From Micromussa lordhowensis (Eukaryota > Cnidaria > Anthozoa > Scleractinia > Lobophylliidae): a DNA stretch of 64,000 nt. Positions 44,819-57,479 of the stretch are shown one piece after another (within the stretch, counting starts at the first letter, position 1; each line of letters opens with the position of its first letter). The DNA is taken from assembly GCA_964020085.1 (NCBI GenBank), contig OZ026599.1, forward strand, positions 28,518,033 through 28,582,032, read 5' to 3'. A program made the position numbers and the translations under genes. A model generated the notes under the pieces. It saw only the letters and a program-made list of their open reading frames with translations, did no database searches and had not been told where the DNA came from.

Positions 44819-47800
44819 TGAACGGTCGTTTATCCAAAAATATCAAATATATTACAACTGTGAGAAAACAAAGACAGCGTTCTTTAGAGTTCAGTGTGGT
44901 GTGAAGCGAGACCCGCCGACAACAGATCTTGCCGCTTGAAATCAGACTGCTTCCGCGCGGCCTCAAATTGTCTAATGTCTAATGGCCGCATCTAAATTTC
45001 TTGAATGGTGTTAACTCGCGAACATGCTGCTAAAATCAAACAATTAATTTAAAACTTCCAGCGAGTTTATTGTAAAGATTGACAATTTCCGCAGCAAGCT
45101 AACTGCTACCGTAACCTTGTGTACAGTACATAGCGTATTTTTTCCTCACAGAAACACAATAGAGTAAAAACGCTGCACAAAAACTAGCTTGCGCTGCAGA
45201 GTAAAAGGGGAAGGGTGACGGCGGCAGGAAACGAATCGGAAAGAGGTAAAGGAACACTAGACATTCAGCCAATGTGGGTGAGTCACCCAGCTGTACTTTT
45301 ACAAGAATAATCTCAACACAGGTTTACAGTGATCTACTAGGTTTGTCATTTTAAGGCGAGACCAACCTTGAAATATAGCTTAAGGTTACCAGACGCGCAC
45401 AGGAATAACCAAACGATTTTCGTCAACTTCTCCGAAACAAGCCGAACTAGCAAAGATAAATCTCCGAAAGCGGAACAGGATATTTCACTGGCTATAGCGC
45501 CAGCGACCTGGCTGCTTCCGTGCCCGCAGGGAAGACAAATGATTTCAAGCCGAACTTAAGGTTCGTTAATCTATTTTGGTTATTATAAGCCAGTATCGCG
45601 CAGCTTAACACAACAGCATGGTGATTAGGCTGCGGCCTCGGCGGTTTGAGCCTTAAAACAATATCAGCAAGCTATTATTTTACCGCAGAACGTCTCGGTG
45701 GAGTAGTCTTGACAAGTAATGAAACGCCCATTTTTCAAACTGTGATCGAAGGAGTGCCGCAAAGGGAGGGATCCGCGCGAGATGCCACGCGTGATGCGCG
45801 ACCTCCACGCTCTCGCGTTGGCTCGGAGGGTGTAGCACTATTCTCGGCATGAAACGGGGTCGTTAGGTCAGCTCGTCATTTCCCAATACATATCGTTTGT
45901 CTTGCTAACGGGTGTCTGAAAAATGAAGAACTCATTTAGTTGTGTTCTACATCTTTCTACGACGGGTTAAGTACCGTTGCACACAACAGAAGCGCAAACG
46001 GTCTAGGCTGACAAAACACTGAACGACTCGTTTATATTATTCCAGCATTTAGCCATTGTTCAATTCAGTTTATTTATATAAATGAAGGATGAACGAACCA
46101 AGAAGAAGGCCAACACACGTGCAGGGCCATTGTACTGCTCACGAAACTTTGTCTTTAACAAAAGTTTTTGGCAATTATCGCCGATTTTAAGCTTCGCAAG
46201 TTCATTTCTGAAACCAATGGGCGAAAACAGTAAATTATAAACGGCAAATTGCACTGTCAGACCAACGTTTTACACTTCAGAATGGAAAACTGCCACTCAA
46301 GGCTTCAATAGTCTTCAATTTTCGCCGTTCTTGTTTGTTTGTTATTTAAACGAGGGACAGTTACTCTAAGAATCGTTTTTTTTAATGTAACAAAATGAAA
46401 CTAGAGCTGATAATGCTACCAAAAAAATGAGTCCTGCAGTTGAAAACAAGGCGGATCTTTGTCTGGTATATTCACGACATCAAAGCCCCAAATATCCCAA
46501 TTTTGAAGTGAAAAACAACACTTATTGTGTCTAATGCGCAGAGAAGCGCATGTCTAGTGATGACATAAACCAAAAACTGTTTATTAGCCCAAGGCATCTC
46601 GCCGTAACAATAGAGGCAACACTAATTCAGAAGCAGAAACCAGAGTCACCTCGTTTAAAAAAACGTTTATTATAATATTTTTCTCTGCGCGACACGTGTA
46701 AAAGGGCGTCACGAGTTAGCGCGCGCGGTCTGCAAGCATAGATCCCGCCCCCTTAAAACAGCTTTTCAGAAAGCACACGTTGGGAAAAACGCACGCGATG
46801 TAAAAGCAACAGTGATTTCAAGCTACACAACGGGCGAGAAAGCAAAATAGGCAATCTTAACGCTCCCCGTGTCCCGTGGGAAAGTTATTTTTATGCATCT
46901 CACATGTCATATACCACTTCATAATTTTAATCTTTCTTTTTTTTGTTTTCTTCTGGCGTATCCTTGGCACTTTTTTCGCCATCTAAAAAGTTTCAGAAAT
47001 ACTAACAACCCTCCTATCAGTCAATACCTGGCTCGTCAAAATGCATCGATGCATTTGTTGGTACTCATCATCTATTTATGCATTGTTAGTTTGCCGAGAG
47101 TTAAAACAAGGTCTTTAACTACTGACGGCATTTGCATATGATAGCAAAAAAATAATAATATCTTGTTTTTCTTTCCCGTAAAAAAATAACCTAGCGTTCT
47201 CATTAGCAGGAATATTGACGGTAATGTAAACCACATTCAAGTCATCGGTCAACAGACAGGGTCGAAGGTGTGTTTTCGATAGACACGTTTTTTAGAGCGC
47301 GTTTTTTATAAACTCCCTTACACAGTCACAAACGACGACTGCCTAGAAAAGGAAACAAGTTTTATTACCCGAGATCCGTTATTTGACCTGATTTTTGCAG
47401 GAGTTGCTAGAATTTGGAGAATCATTGTCCATGTAGCTACGCTAAGAGGACACAAAAAGTAATCCGTCGGCATCATTTCAAAATGGTTCAATTTTTTCCC
47501 AGCTACTTTGATCATTAGCATCGTAAGCCGGTTAAGTTTGAAAACAATCTCTCATCAAAGCAAATCGTTTGGTACGCAAGGAACTGGTGTGAGGAGAAAA
47601 ACTGAAAATACGATTAGAATTCAATTTAGCACTTGAAGAAAGTTCGCCTGCTGATTTCGCCGGAGATGATATTTTAAATCGAACGCGTCGTCTCCGAAGA
47701 ATGGATTTAAGCCCGGGGATTAAACAAAAATTCCCAAGCAACGCAAAACACGAGAGAAACTATTTTAAACTGTGCTTAACAATGCGGAACCCTGCGCATG

Positions 47801-50800
47801 ATAGTGGCGCTTCACTGGCTCTAAAGAGAAAATAATTAACAAGTTTAAAATGCAAAACAAAACGTGATATATATCAGGATTAATTATTTCTGTCAACTTG
47901 TAGCTTCAGGCAAGGAATACAATGATACTTAATAACACAGCTCTGCCAAAATTATCGCGGTTTCTGCACACAATGAGTTTAATTTCCGAATTGAAACGAG
48001 TCTCTGATAACTGATCGTTCCGATAAATATAGTAACTGAAAGAAAAGAAAACACTGATCGCCTGTAATGAGAGTGGAAAAAGTGAAGGGATATTCTTTGA
48101 ACAACGAACAAATCAAAACTCTGTCGAAGCATAGGTTGTAAAATGTTCACAATGTAAAACCCACTTTGCCAAGGGAACCTTGAACTTCAAACATATACAC
48201 AGACAGGTGGAAACAAACTCTTTATTTAATTTCAAATTGTGTTTTTTAACAATGTAAAACCCCTATTGATCAACAATAAACACTTGCGACGAAAACAAGT
48301 TGAAAGATGACATGTTTTCAATGAAGTTCACGTGTCTTCAACCTGTTTTCTGCTGAGCGAAATCATGGAACACGGATGATAAAGACAATAAAAAGCTTGA
48401 CAGGCTAAGTCACAGAAACAAGATCCTGAAATCTCTTCACATCTAACGAAACTAGCCATGAAATCAAAACAACGCGGCGCTCGATGTGCGAGCACTTGGC
48501 TTGGTTCGCCTCGTGGTAAGGGCTCCTTCGCCAAGCACGTGTTCTCAATTCAAGTTATGAGACCAATATACAAAAATTAAAGCTATACAAAGCACGCAGC
48601 CAAATTAACCCCCCGATGCATGTGATTCCACACGATAGGGTCTATTACCAGGCGCCCCTTCGCCTCTTAGCATGATGATATCCAGCGCGCTGTTTGTCTC
48701 AGAAGTTAGAACGGGGGTTAATTGCAACTCTCAAAGAGCACCGAAAAATGTTTCCAAAGGGGGCGCGACAATCTCCGATGTATCGCACCTCGTTTATTTC
48801 GCATTATTTTGGCCCACATGTCGCGCTGAAAAACTCGAACTCCACGCCAATAGCTTCTTTGCAAGACAAGGAAAAAAGCCACACTCTTAATGACGGTGCG
48901 CTTTACCCGTAACGTCGTCGCGATTATTAGATGCTTGCCTGAAGCGGGGTCGTGGGAACAAACCGTGAGAAAACTACATGTTCTGCCCACAAAAGCTTGC
49001 AGCATTCAGTTCATTCTCTTTATTAGCAAACACACCTGTCGCGGTTAAGTCGCATTGTTTCAGGCGCCCTGTGTTTATATAACAGTGGTCGCAGTTGTTG
49101 ACCGTTCGTCCATGACAGGATTACGTTGTCTCGAAAACTTGCAAATTTGTTACCGCAGCGCGTTTTCTACACAACAACGCCGCGAGACAACACGAGATCG
49201 GTTGGTTTACTGGAGCCGACAATCAATTTTTGAACTCCAAATGACTTAAGGGCAGTGCAACAAGCGAGCAAAATGTCCAGTTTTCTGGTCGTGATTCCAC
49301 CGACAGATTGCGCAGCCAAAAGGATTAACAAAAGCTTGGATAACAGCTAGGTTAGGTTATGTAACATTAACGTAATAACGAGAAACGACGTCAATGAACG
49401 AACTAATCGTGCCTTTGTGCGACATTAAATCCAAGAAGTGCCCAGGGGCTATGAACATTTGTGGTTTATCGTCCGTATAGTCGCTTGTTATGATATCACG
49501 AGTGTTAAACTTTTGCAATTATTCTCGGGCAAATTTACTACGTTGTTTTGAAACAAGCTTGGCAAATAAACAACTATGTAATATCAGCCGGTATTTACCG
49601 TTTTCTCGCACCAAGCACCGCAGGAATTGTCTGTTGGAAAAACTAAGTTCATTTTGCAGAGACAAACACTCCAATTAACGCACACTGCGAGGGGGCGAGT
49701 GGCCAGAAAAAGGCAGCTTAAATTCCCGAATTTTCCAACGCGCGTAGGTAATACAAATTGAGACAAAAGAACTCGCCGTCAACGGGGCTTGGCGGGAACC
49801 GAGCACAAAAACAAAGTGTATTTGTTACAACACAATTGGAACGTTCCAGCTGCGATCGAAAACACCTGCTAAATGGAAAACTAAAATACGTTTTCTCGCT
49901 ACGCAGCCATGCATCTAGAGCTACACTTCTGCTTTGTAAGACTGTTTGAAAGTATCATCTTTGTCTGGGCGCGGGGCGCGGCTTGGGTCGTGTTAAAAAC
50001 AACCAATCAACTTTCACTTTCTAAACATTTTCGTGGAATTTGAAGCTTTTTTTACAACACACCACAAAGGTCTACAATCAAAGTTTTTCAGTTTATTCGT
50101 TGCATGAAAACTAATCTGAGAAAAGTTAAACTGAGAGAATAAGTTTGCGCCTGTATTAATAAGATGGACGGATCGTGTTGACGAACAATTGCAGGCAGGT
50201 GCAGCAAACAGAGATCAACTGTAAGTCGCACAAAGGAAGTCACGTATATACCTGCATAAAGAACGGAGTTTTTCACTATCACAACTTGCTTCTAAATTCT
50301 ATTCTTGCTCAATTTACAATATCTCTAATCTACAGAGAAGGTTAACATCGCTGTTTTAATGTCACGGTTGTACGTTTTCTAGACTGCAGAAGAATCCTAC
50401 TTATGTCGGCCAGCGACATAATAGGATAAAATACTCGCGAGGTTTGATCGCAAACTGCTATTTTAAGACTGCAAACTTTGGGTGAGGCCAAAACAGAAAG
50501 TTCTTGAGTATTTTAAGAAAATTTCTAGCTGTGCGTTGTTTGTGAAAAGAAAAACGACGTTGCACATGGTAGCGTTGTAAAATTCTCCCCCAAATTGCGA
50601 CTTTTTCAGTTATAATTGTGAGAAAAGCCTTAAGTATAACAGGTTTTGCTTGAAATAAAATTTTCCTACACTGTATGCATTGTCTTGGCGTGGAATTTAC
50701 TGAGCCCTGTCTACCTGAATTGATTCTTAAATCCACATGTCTGACAATCACTTGAAAGTCCCACAAGTGAGCTTTCCAAATGAGCAGGGCAGTTTTTCCG

Positions 50801-52436
50801 GCATATTGTTACAGCGCTGTTCATGGCGATAGCGCACAAACAAAGTCAGGATTGAATCTACGAAGAAGTGTGAGTTACATGTGAACTGCTGATGAGTGAA
50901 ATCTCTTCCGCTTGGCAGAAATAGTTGTAGCGATTAGTGCCCTGTTGAAAGCGAAAGCTATCGATGAGTGGTATACCTTTCACGGTTATGGCGGCGTAAA
51001 GCTAACAGCGTGGTGACTAAACCCAAGAAAATTTAACATTAGAGAGACGCAAACGTCCCAAAGTAAACTGACCCCTGTGGTTGGCATGAACCTTTTTCGA
51101 GAAAATAGTGACGCTTCTGCTGAATAATGGAGAAAATGTAAAATATTGCGATTAAAATAAAGGCCGTTGGAGAGTGCAAGACTGCATGGTTGTGTTTATT
51201 TTACTGATGGGTCTACAGTAAAAATCACAAATTCCAATTTTTGTTTTCCTAAGCAGTGTTCTTGCATTTCTTACTCGAGTGCACGGAAAAACGCTTGTTG
51301 ATGTAGCCTCCACAATTGGCTTATGCTGTATTACAAATGATGAGCTTTTGAAAGTTTGAGTACCTACCCTGGGGATTACTTAGTTGTGTAAGAATTCCTA
51401 TAAACGTGAGTGTGAAAATGACTACAGCACTGAAAGTAGAGACGTTTTATCAATTTTTTTGTACGCCCGGGAAAGTTTGGCGACACATCAAAGAAAGAGT
51501 TTGACTAAATTTACCGTCCAAAAGACGACTGATCTGTCGACGCGTTCGTGACTTAAAACTGCTTTCAGCCTGAGGCGATCCAAAGCTTATGGCCTATATT
51601 TGCGTGCAAAAAGGGTTTTTCATCTCTTTTCAGACAAGTTACTTCATTCGTGACGCTTATTATCCGTGAAACAAAGCTCGCGATAACAAATCCTTCGTAG
51701 TTCTTATACTTAAGTGATACCCATTCAGCAGGTCTCAAATACTACGTTCTTAATCAGTTCGACAATTAAGTGATCAAGAGCGCCAGTTTTTAATCATTTC
51801 GTCGTGTAAGCTATATGCCGCAGTCGTTATTGGCACAAATCAAGCGTAGAGCCGTAAACGTAAGCTAATGGGAAATATGTGCATGTCTGGTTTTCCTTCA
51901 AAACAAAGTCCTTAATCTGGTTTTGATTAATCCATCCTTTCAGTGCTAGACTTGACAACTAGCTTAAGTATTTTAAGCGGGTTGTAATAAGCGTTCAACT
52001 GAAAGAATGCAGACAAAATTCAATTTTCTGCAGGGAGTGGCTAAACATTTTGCACCAAATCCATGAAAAGTAAGTTCTGGTGTTCTAAATCTTCGTTTTC
52101 TTCAACTCTTTCAAGTGTAAGTTCAAAACACTAACTCTCCTTATCAACTACCACTATTATATTTAAGAGCTTTTTATAGGAATTTGACGTCCCATCAGGA
52201 CAATACACTCAGTGTCTTCAACTTGACGATTTCTTTCTTCTCGTCGCCTTCTGCTCGACAATGTGCCGATGAAGTACAGGAATTGCAAAAACGTCGATAA
52301 TTACTATGAATTAAAATCTCCCTTCAGAATGTGCTTACCACGTACAGACAGTTTTTTTTTTCTGTCAAATTCGTGTAGTTCCCATGCCTTGAGCCGCTTA
52401 ATTTTGGAAAAACGACATGTTAGAGGTTTGAGACTG
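44819..52436. other. Intergenic region, no gene recognised
   Basis: About 7.6 kb with several short ORFs on both strands, none with recognisable domains. Mobile elements are fewer here than elsewhere in the window. Confidence 0.35.
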
Positions 52437-52786
52437 TCACGAAGGGTGGCCATCCGTGCTAATGCCTCGGCTCAACTCGGAGATATTTTCCATGAATGAA
52501 CAGTGATCTGTAGTGTAAATACTTCGGTTTAAAGGGATAATAATGAACACGCCTTTGTCGTCAAGACCATATTCCAAGCCTCGTGGCTCATTGGTTTCTG
52601 TCGGTGGAACTAATTCTGCATGATTGCCGTTTTGTAGTACAGTAAAGGTTACGCCCAACCTTTGTCAGATTCAAAAATCAGCAACGTTCCTAACTGGAGA
52701 GAGGCACTGTGAGAGTAAAGTGTCTTACCTTAGAACAACAGACCTAGAACTCGAGCTCAATCCAGTGGTCGATGCCTGTTTCTACA
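52437..52786 (-). CDS. Candidate terminal exons of an unrecognised minus-strand gene
   Basis: A possible exon with donor CTAAG|GTAAGA (near 52729) reads ASTTGLSSSSRSVVL. After a short putative intron of about 65-70 bp, an ORF to a TGA at 52437 contains VPPTETNEPRG, LEYGLDDKGVFIIIPLN and IYTTDHCSF. The second part has protein-like composition, but no family was recognised, no start codon was found, and the joining acceptor (GACAAAG) is weak. An alternative acceptor at 52615 (CATGCAG) would start the last exon there. Confidence 0.22.
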
Positions 52787-53573
52787 AAGCATCAATAGAT
52801 GATCGTAGCCAAAACCAGAACGAAGAGAAAAAAAGTCAGAGAACACACACAGAATAGAATTGTTTGCAGACACTTCTCCAAGTTTCTGCACTGGCCATTT
52901 AAAACAATACTATTGCACATACATCTTTGGTCCAGCTGCTTTGATAATCAACAGAACAGACAGGTATATACCGATTTTATCAAGATTTCATAAAAAAGGA
53001 GACAAACAAAAACAAGTACAGAAGGCCAATGGTGCTCAAAACCTCAAAGATAAGACTAATATCTGAAAAATCAGATCAGAAGGCGTTCAGATGAACCTAG
53101 TGTATGGACGTATCTAATGTTCTGCACTTCAATATGCATGAAAGAGGAATTACCACTGTATATCTCTCAATTGATGCAGTTATTTTGACAATAAAACCAT
53201 TTAGCAACAGAACACAGAGATACATGCCAAAAGTAAACTGACTATAGCTTCCACTCATGAGGCATCATTACCTCAAGACTTCTCTGAAGGTAGCTAAAGC
53301 TTTTGCTAAAATTATCATAGCTGCCTGTTGATTAAGCAATGCACTAATCAAAATATAAACACAGAAATTATGATAATAAAAAACCTGCAGCTACCAAGCA
53401 GCTCTTATTTATGAAAGTTACGTTTTGGTCAATTCAACAAAACATAAACCCCAGTTAACTCAGATTCATTCTTGTCAACTTGAGCTGATCTGGATTTGCT
53501 TCACTACAACATAACTAAATGTAATAATTTTATTGCAAGACAAACTCCTGCCACTTTTAGTGTGAAAATTCCT

Positions 53574-53590
53574 GGGGGGGGGGGGGGGGG
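53574..53590 (+). repeat. Poly-G run (17 G)
   Basis: Homopolymer of G; length may be affected by sequencing error. Confidence 0.7.
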
Positions 53591-53769
53591 CAAGAGGTTC
53601 AATGAAAAGTGTGAAGGTACATGTACTAAACTGGAATTTCCAGACAGGTAAAATATAAGAGGGCTCAAAAAACACCTTTCTGTCAGGCCTACAGGTTTGG
53701 CTATTTTCTGAACAAAACACATTCTTAAATTCCTGGGAATTGACAGTTTTGCTGAATCTGTAGCAGCCT

Positions 53770-53845
53770 GGACCCAGCTGTTCAAAGAGTGGATAGTGCT
53801 ATCCACTGGATTAATCATTATCCGTCCTTTGGATAACTGAGACTA
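53770..53845. mobile_element. GTGGATAA-type MITE, internally deleted copy
   Basis: GACCCAGCTGTTCAAAGAG and TCCTTTGGATAACTGAGAC mirror each other around a short core; compare 37207-37352. Confidence 0.55.
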
Positions 53846-53849
53846 TGGC

Positions 53850-54170
53850 TGGCACAGGTAGGCAGGGGGACGAAACCCCGGGGGGAAACTCCCATATACA
53901 AAGGAACGGAGTGCTCGTCGGAAAAAAGGTAAAAGGTACCAAGATCCTGTTCTGTGTGGGTGGCTTGAAATTCTTTTCACTCTTAAGAGGTACCAATTCT
54001 AAAACAATACATTATTATTACACGTTTTTTTTCCCCAATACCCTAAAAGGTGCCGCAAAAGCTCCTGCTGTGCACCTTTTGAGGCTGAAAACCCTAAGAG
54101 ATCCCAAAACAGGTTTTTTAACCCCTAAAAGTCCCACCCCCCACCGGGGACGAAACATGAAGCAACAAGC
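53850..54170 (+). repeat. Probable dispersed repeat
   Basis: Sequence with C and G runs and the pattern GGTACCAAGATCCTG ... AGAGGTACCAATTC. The plus ORF over it is low complexity and not a recognised protein. Assignment as repeat is tentative. Confidence 0.3.
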
Positions 54171-54560
54171 ACAACTGTAAAGGAATCGAGGAAGCAAGCT
54201 AAATTATGAGATTAGTGTGTTCCCGAATCCCCTCAAAGTGACTGTCCATTCCCTTAGAATGTCATGCCTAATTTTCCCTGCCACTTGCCCAACCAAACCT
54301 GTCTTCAGTATCACATTGTCATTTTCAAAATAGCTTTTTGTCTTTGGATTATCAGCAACAGGCAGGAGGCAGCTAAAAATTATTTTAAAAATTGGGCTGA
54401 TGTATAGGTGATGTACAAAATAAGAAGGCAGTGGAAGGAGCTGACTCTGTGGTGGGTTTTTTTGCGAGTTTAGTGCATGTAGCGTCATTAAGAACCTGGA
54501 TAATTGCTGACAAAGGCACTGTTAACTTGCTTGAAATATGTGTGACAATACTAAACTTAG

Positions 54561-54703
54561 ATATTTGGTTTTATCAACTGGGTTGATAATGTGAATTGGC
54601 CACTGCAAAGAGATTCACGAAGAGCTAACGCTTGAAACGTCAGCTTTTGAATCTCTTTACACTGGCCAATTCACATTATCAAGCCTGTTGATAAAACCAA
54701 ATT
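54561..54703. mobile_element. Foldback element with GCTAACGCTTGAAACGTCAG core
   Basis: TTTGGTTTTATCAACTGGGT at the left mirrors CCTGTTGATAAAACCAAA at the right, with TAATGTGAATTGGCCA in both arms. The centre is a short stem-loop, GAGCTAACGCTT. Confidence 0.7.
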
Positions 54704-55319
54704 ATCTTGTTATACTTCCCACTGATGCAGCACCACAGTTTCTTTAGAAACTCGCCCCCTCTATTCAATACTAAACTTACATTCATGAAAACATCTTGGG
54801 CATAATTGTCTGTGTCTGAATCCCAAAGGCATCTGCATGCTACCCTGAAAATGAGCAGTAATTACTTTATTATAATACAGTTCAACCCTATTTGATTGCC
54901 CTCCAGGGGAAATGGATAGTGGCTGCTTAATAGAGGTAAAAACAATAGAAAAGCCGTCATCAGGGGTGGTTGTTTAATACGTGGCTGCTTAATAGCGGCT
55001 GAATTGCAGATGTACTAGAGCTTGGTTTGAACTAGAGTTATAAAGTGGAACCTCCCTTAAGGTGTCATAAATGTGATGCTTACATGCTTGCAGTCACTCA
55101 TCAGAGATCCCACAAGGCCTTAGCCAGAAGTGGTCGCAGCAACATTTTTAAATCAACACAAATATGAAATGCAATCAACAAGAGGTGGTGGTTGGTTTGT
55201 CTGTAGTTATCAGTATAATCTTTATCGATTTCATTTTAGCCTCTGTAAGTCACAACTTAGAAAACCAAATTGAAATTCACAATCATCAAATTCCACTTCC
55301 CCAGCTGAGAAACAGGGCC
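54704..55319. other. No gene recognised
   Basis: AT-rich sequence without supported coding content. Confidence 0.35.
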
Positions 55320-55590
55320 CAAAATTGTGGGGGTTGCATTAGCATAATGGCCAGTGACCAAGGACATTGCATTGTGTTATTGGGCAAGACATTTCACTCT
55401 CACAGTGCCTTTCTCTAACCAGGAGTATAAATGGATACCCACAAATCTAATAATGGCGATAGCCTTGCAGTAGACTAGCACCTCATCTAGGGGGGAAAGT
55501 GTTCCTAGTTGCTTCATGTTATGGTCACCAGAGATGATAAACACCAGTCAAGGCCACTGGACTCAAACACTTACACACAATGCCCTAACC
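55320..55590 (+). mobile_element. SINE-like element, best copy
   Basis: Order of blocks: GGGCAAGACATTTCACTCTC, AGTATAAATGGATACCCAC, AGACTAGCACCTCATCTAGG, TTGCTTCATGTTATGG, GGCCACTGGACTCAAACAC. The same blocks occur in fragments at 2541-3165, 58395-58450, 60690-60870 and, inverted, at 61476-61575. Confidence 0.5.
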
Positions 55591-56706
55591 TCTATTGAAT
55601 TTAGAATGTTTCATGGTCTGTTTTCTAGAAAGACATGTATTTGGTCATCGCATTAAATATTAGCGAGATATTACTTTTAAACAAATGCAATATTGATAAA
55701 AAATTTTATTTACTAGTTTCCACAATTTATACCATATCTATACAAGACTTACTTGACTCCTTCTCCTCTCTGCTCACCGATGACTACTTGGACAATAAAT
55801 TTATATCTGTCCAATTCAAGTTCTGCAATAAATTAAGATTCAGAGAAACCACATTAAAATAAAATTATAATTCAAAGGCCTTTGTTTTAAACAACTCCTC
55901 ATAATCAATCAGCCTGCTGAACACATTGATGGTACTAGCAAACAGCTAGTTATAACCAAATGCATTTGTAAACCAAGCTATTGACGATTGTTAAGGTGGC
56001 TCACAACAATCTCCAGCCTGATTTCAACAAGTGCCACTTTGATAGTTTCACACTGCCACTCTTTTTTGGTTGTGACTAAAGTGAAATTGCTTCAACAAAA
56101 ATCACCACCTGAAAACGGGTAGAGAAGCAATCTATCATTGAATAACTGTAGAAGTGCAGGAAATGCTGGAAACCATTATGACCCACCTTAAAAGAAACAA
56201 GAAAATAGTTTGAGATGGAAGAGGTTTGAGTCAGCCTATAGTAAATGACAGAAGAAGCATGTCCAAGGGAAATCATTTGAGTTTGAGTAAGTAGGGAGAA
56301 CCAAGTTTGAGACAGTGAGGTTCATGTCTGTCCACAGACATTTATTTTTCTACTACAAGTTAATTTTCTTTAAGAGTGTGAGCGATGCGAGCACAGAGCG
56401 CAAAGAGCAGCTGCAAAACGGGCATAAAAAATAAAACGTTCGTGGACTTCTTTGGAAAAAAGGATGCTTTTTAGTCTCCTCCGTGTCATCACCTTGTCAT
56501 CAACACCTCTGCCTGGCGGACTATTTATGTCCAAAGTTTCTCAAAATTAATCTCTGGCCTAGACAATGATGAGTGGGGATATGATCAATACAGCCCCCTA
56601 GACCATCCAGAGACTACTGAACCTTAGTGCTGCGCCCCCAAGGAACATGCTGTTTCCTGCTGAATGAACATATCCTGGTCCCCATTTCTCCACATCTTCT
56701 ACAACC

Positions 56707-57053
56707 ACCATCCTGTACACTTCATGATTGATACTGGCGCAGAGACTAACATGATAAGAGCTTCCCTTGCAAAATTCATTGGCACTACAATTGGCAAGAG
56801 GTACTAGTCAGCCTTACAAGCTGATGGCCTCACCCACTTTCCATCATTGACTGGACCCATCTACCAATGACCCATTGTGGAAGAATGCTCACACTAGATG
56901 TCCTTGCTGTTGAAGACCACAATGTTGACATACTTGTTGGGACCCTATTCATGACCACCAATGACACTGCCTTCCATCTTGCCAAACACAAAATCATTAT
57001 TGCTGGCTCAGACACTTTCTCTTATAGATTCTCGCAAACCTCACAGACCTATT
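56707..57053 (+). pseudogene. Retropepsin (aspartic protease) fragment of an LTR retrotransposon
   Basis: Frame reads HPVHFMIDTGAETNMIRASL, the DTGA active-site motif of retroviral-type proteases, followed by LQADGLTHFPSLTGPIY. After a stop and a frame change near 56870 it continues LDVLAVEDHNVDILVGTLFM and FHLAKHKIIIAG, the second half of the fold. At least two in-frame stops and one frameshift mean it is dead. No reverse transcriptase was recognised next to it, so the element class (Ty3-like or other) is unassigned. Confidence 0.65.
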
Positions 57054-57281
57054 GAGCTGCCAGGGCTTGCCATCTTCTTTGTGCCCTTGGTGTAAACACC
57101 ACTGCTTGGCCAGGGAAGTGTCTAAAAGGTGAAGCCCCTCCTACCCTGGTTAAGGTGATTCCTCAGTACTGCATTGCGAATCCCTATTTTCACATCATTG
57201 GCACATGCACAAGAGCGCATGCGCATACAAAACGTAACTTACCTCAAGTTAAGCTCGACAGTGAAATATATGCTCACTTTT

Positions 57282-57311
57282 GCTCATGGATGTTACGTAA
57301 CATCCATGAGC
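57282..57311. repeat. 30-bp perfect palindrome
   Basis: GCTCATGGATGTTAC followed immediately by its exact reverse complement, with no loop. Sits about 27 bp before the (TCAC)n array. Confidence 0.8.
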
Positions 57312-57337
57312 TTAGGGGGCAATCGGATGGCACTCGA

Positions 57338-57466
57338 TCACTCACTCACTCACTCACTCACTCACTCACTCACTCACTCACTCACTCACTCACTCACTCA
57401 CTCACTCACTCACTCACTCACTCACTCACTCACTCACTCACTCACTCACTCACTCACTCACTCACT
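57338..57466 (+). repeat. (TCAC)n microsatellite, about 32 units
   Basis: Uninterrupted tetranucleotide array. The THSLTHSL ORFs across it are artefacts of the repeat. Confidence 0.9.
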
Positions 57467-57479
57467 CGATTCTGATTAA

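Noticed and set aside
54615..54665. Hammerhead-ribozyme-like core (GAAACGTCAG near CGAAGAGC)
   Set aside because: The conserved CTGATGA box is not intact and there is no room for stem III before GTC, so a working hammerhead fold is not supported.
57155..57479. Plus ORFs ending in THSLTHSL repeats
   Set aside because: Translation of the (TCAC)n microsatellite.
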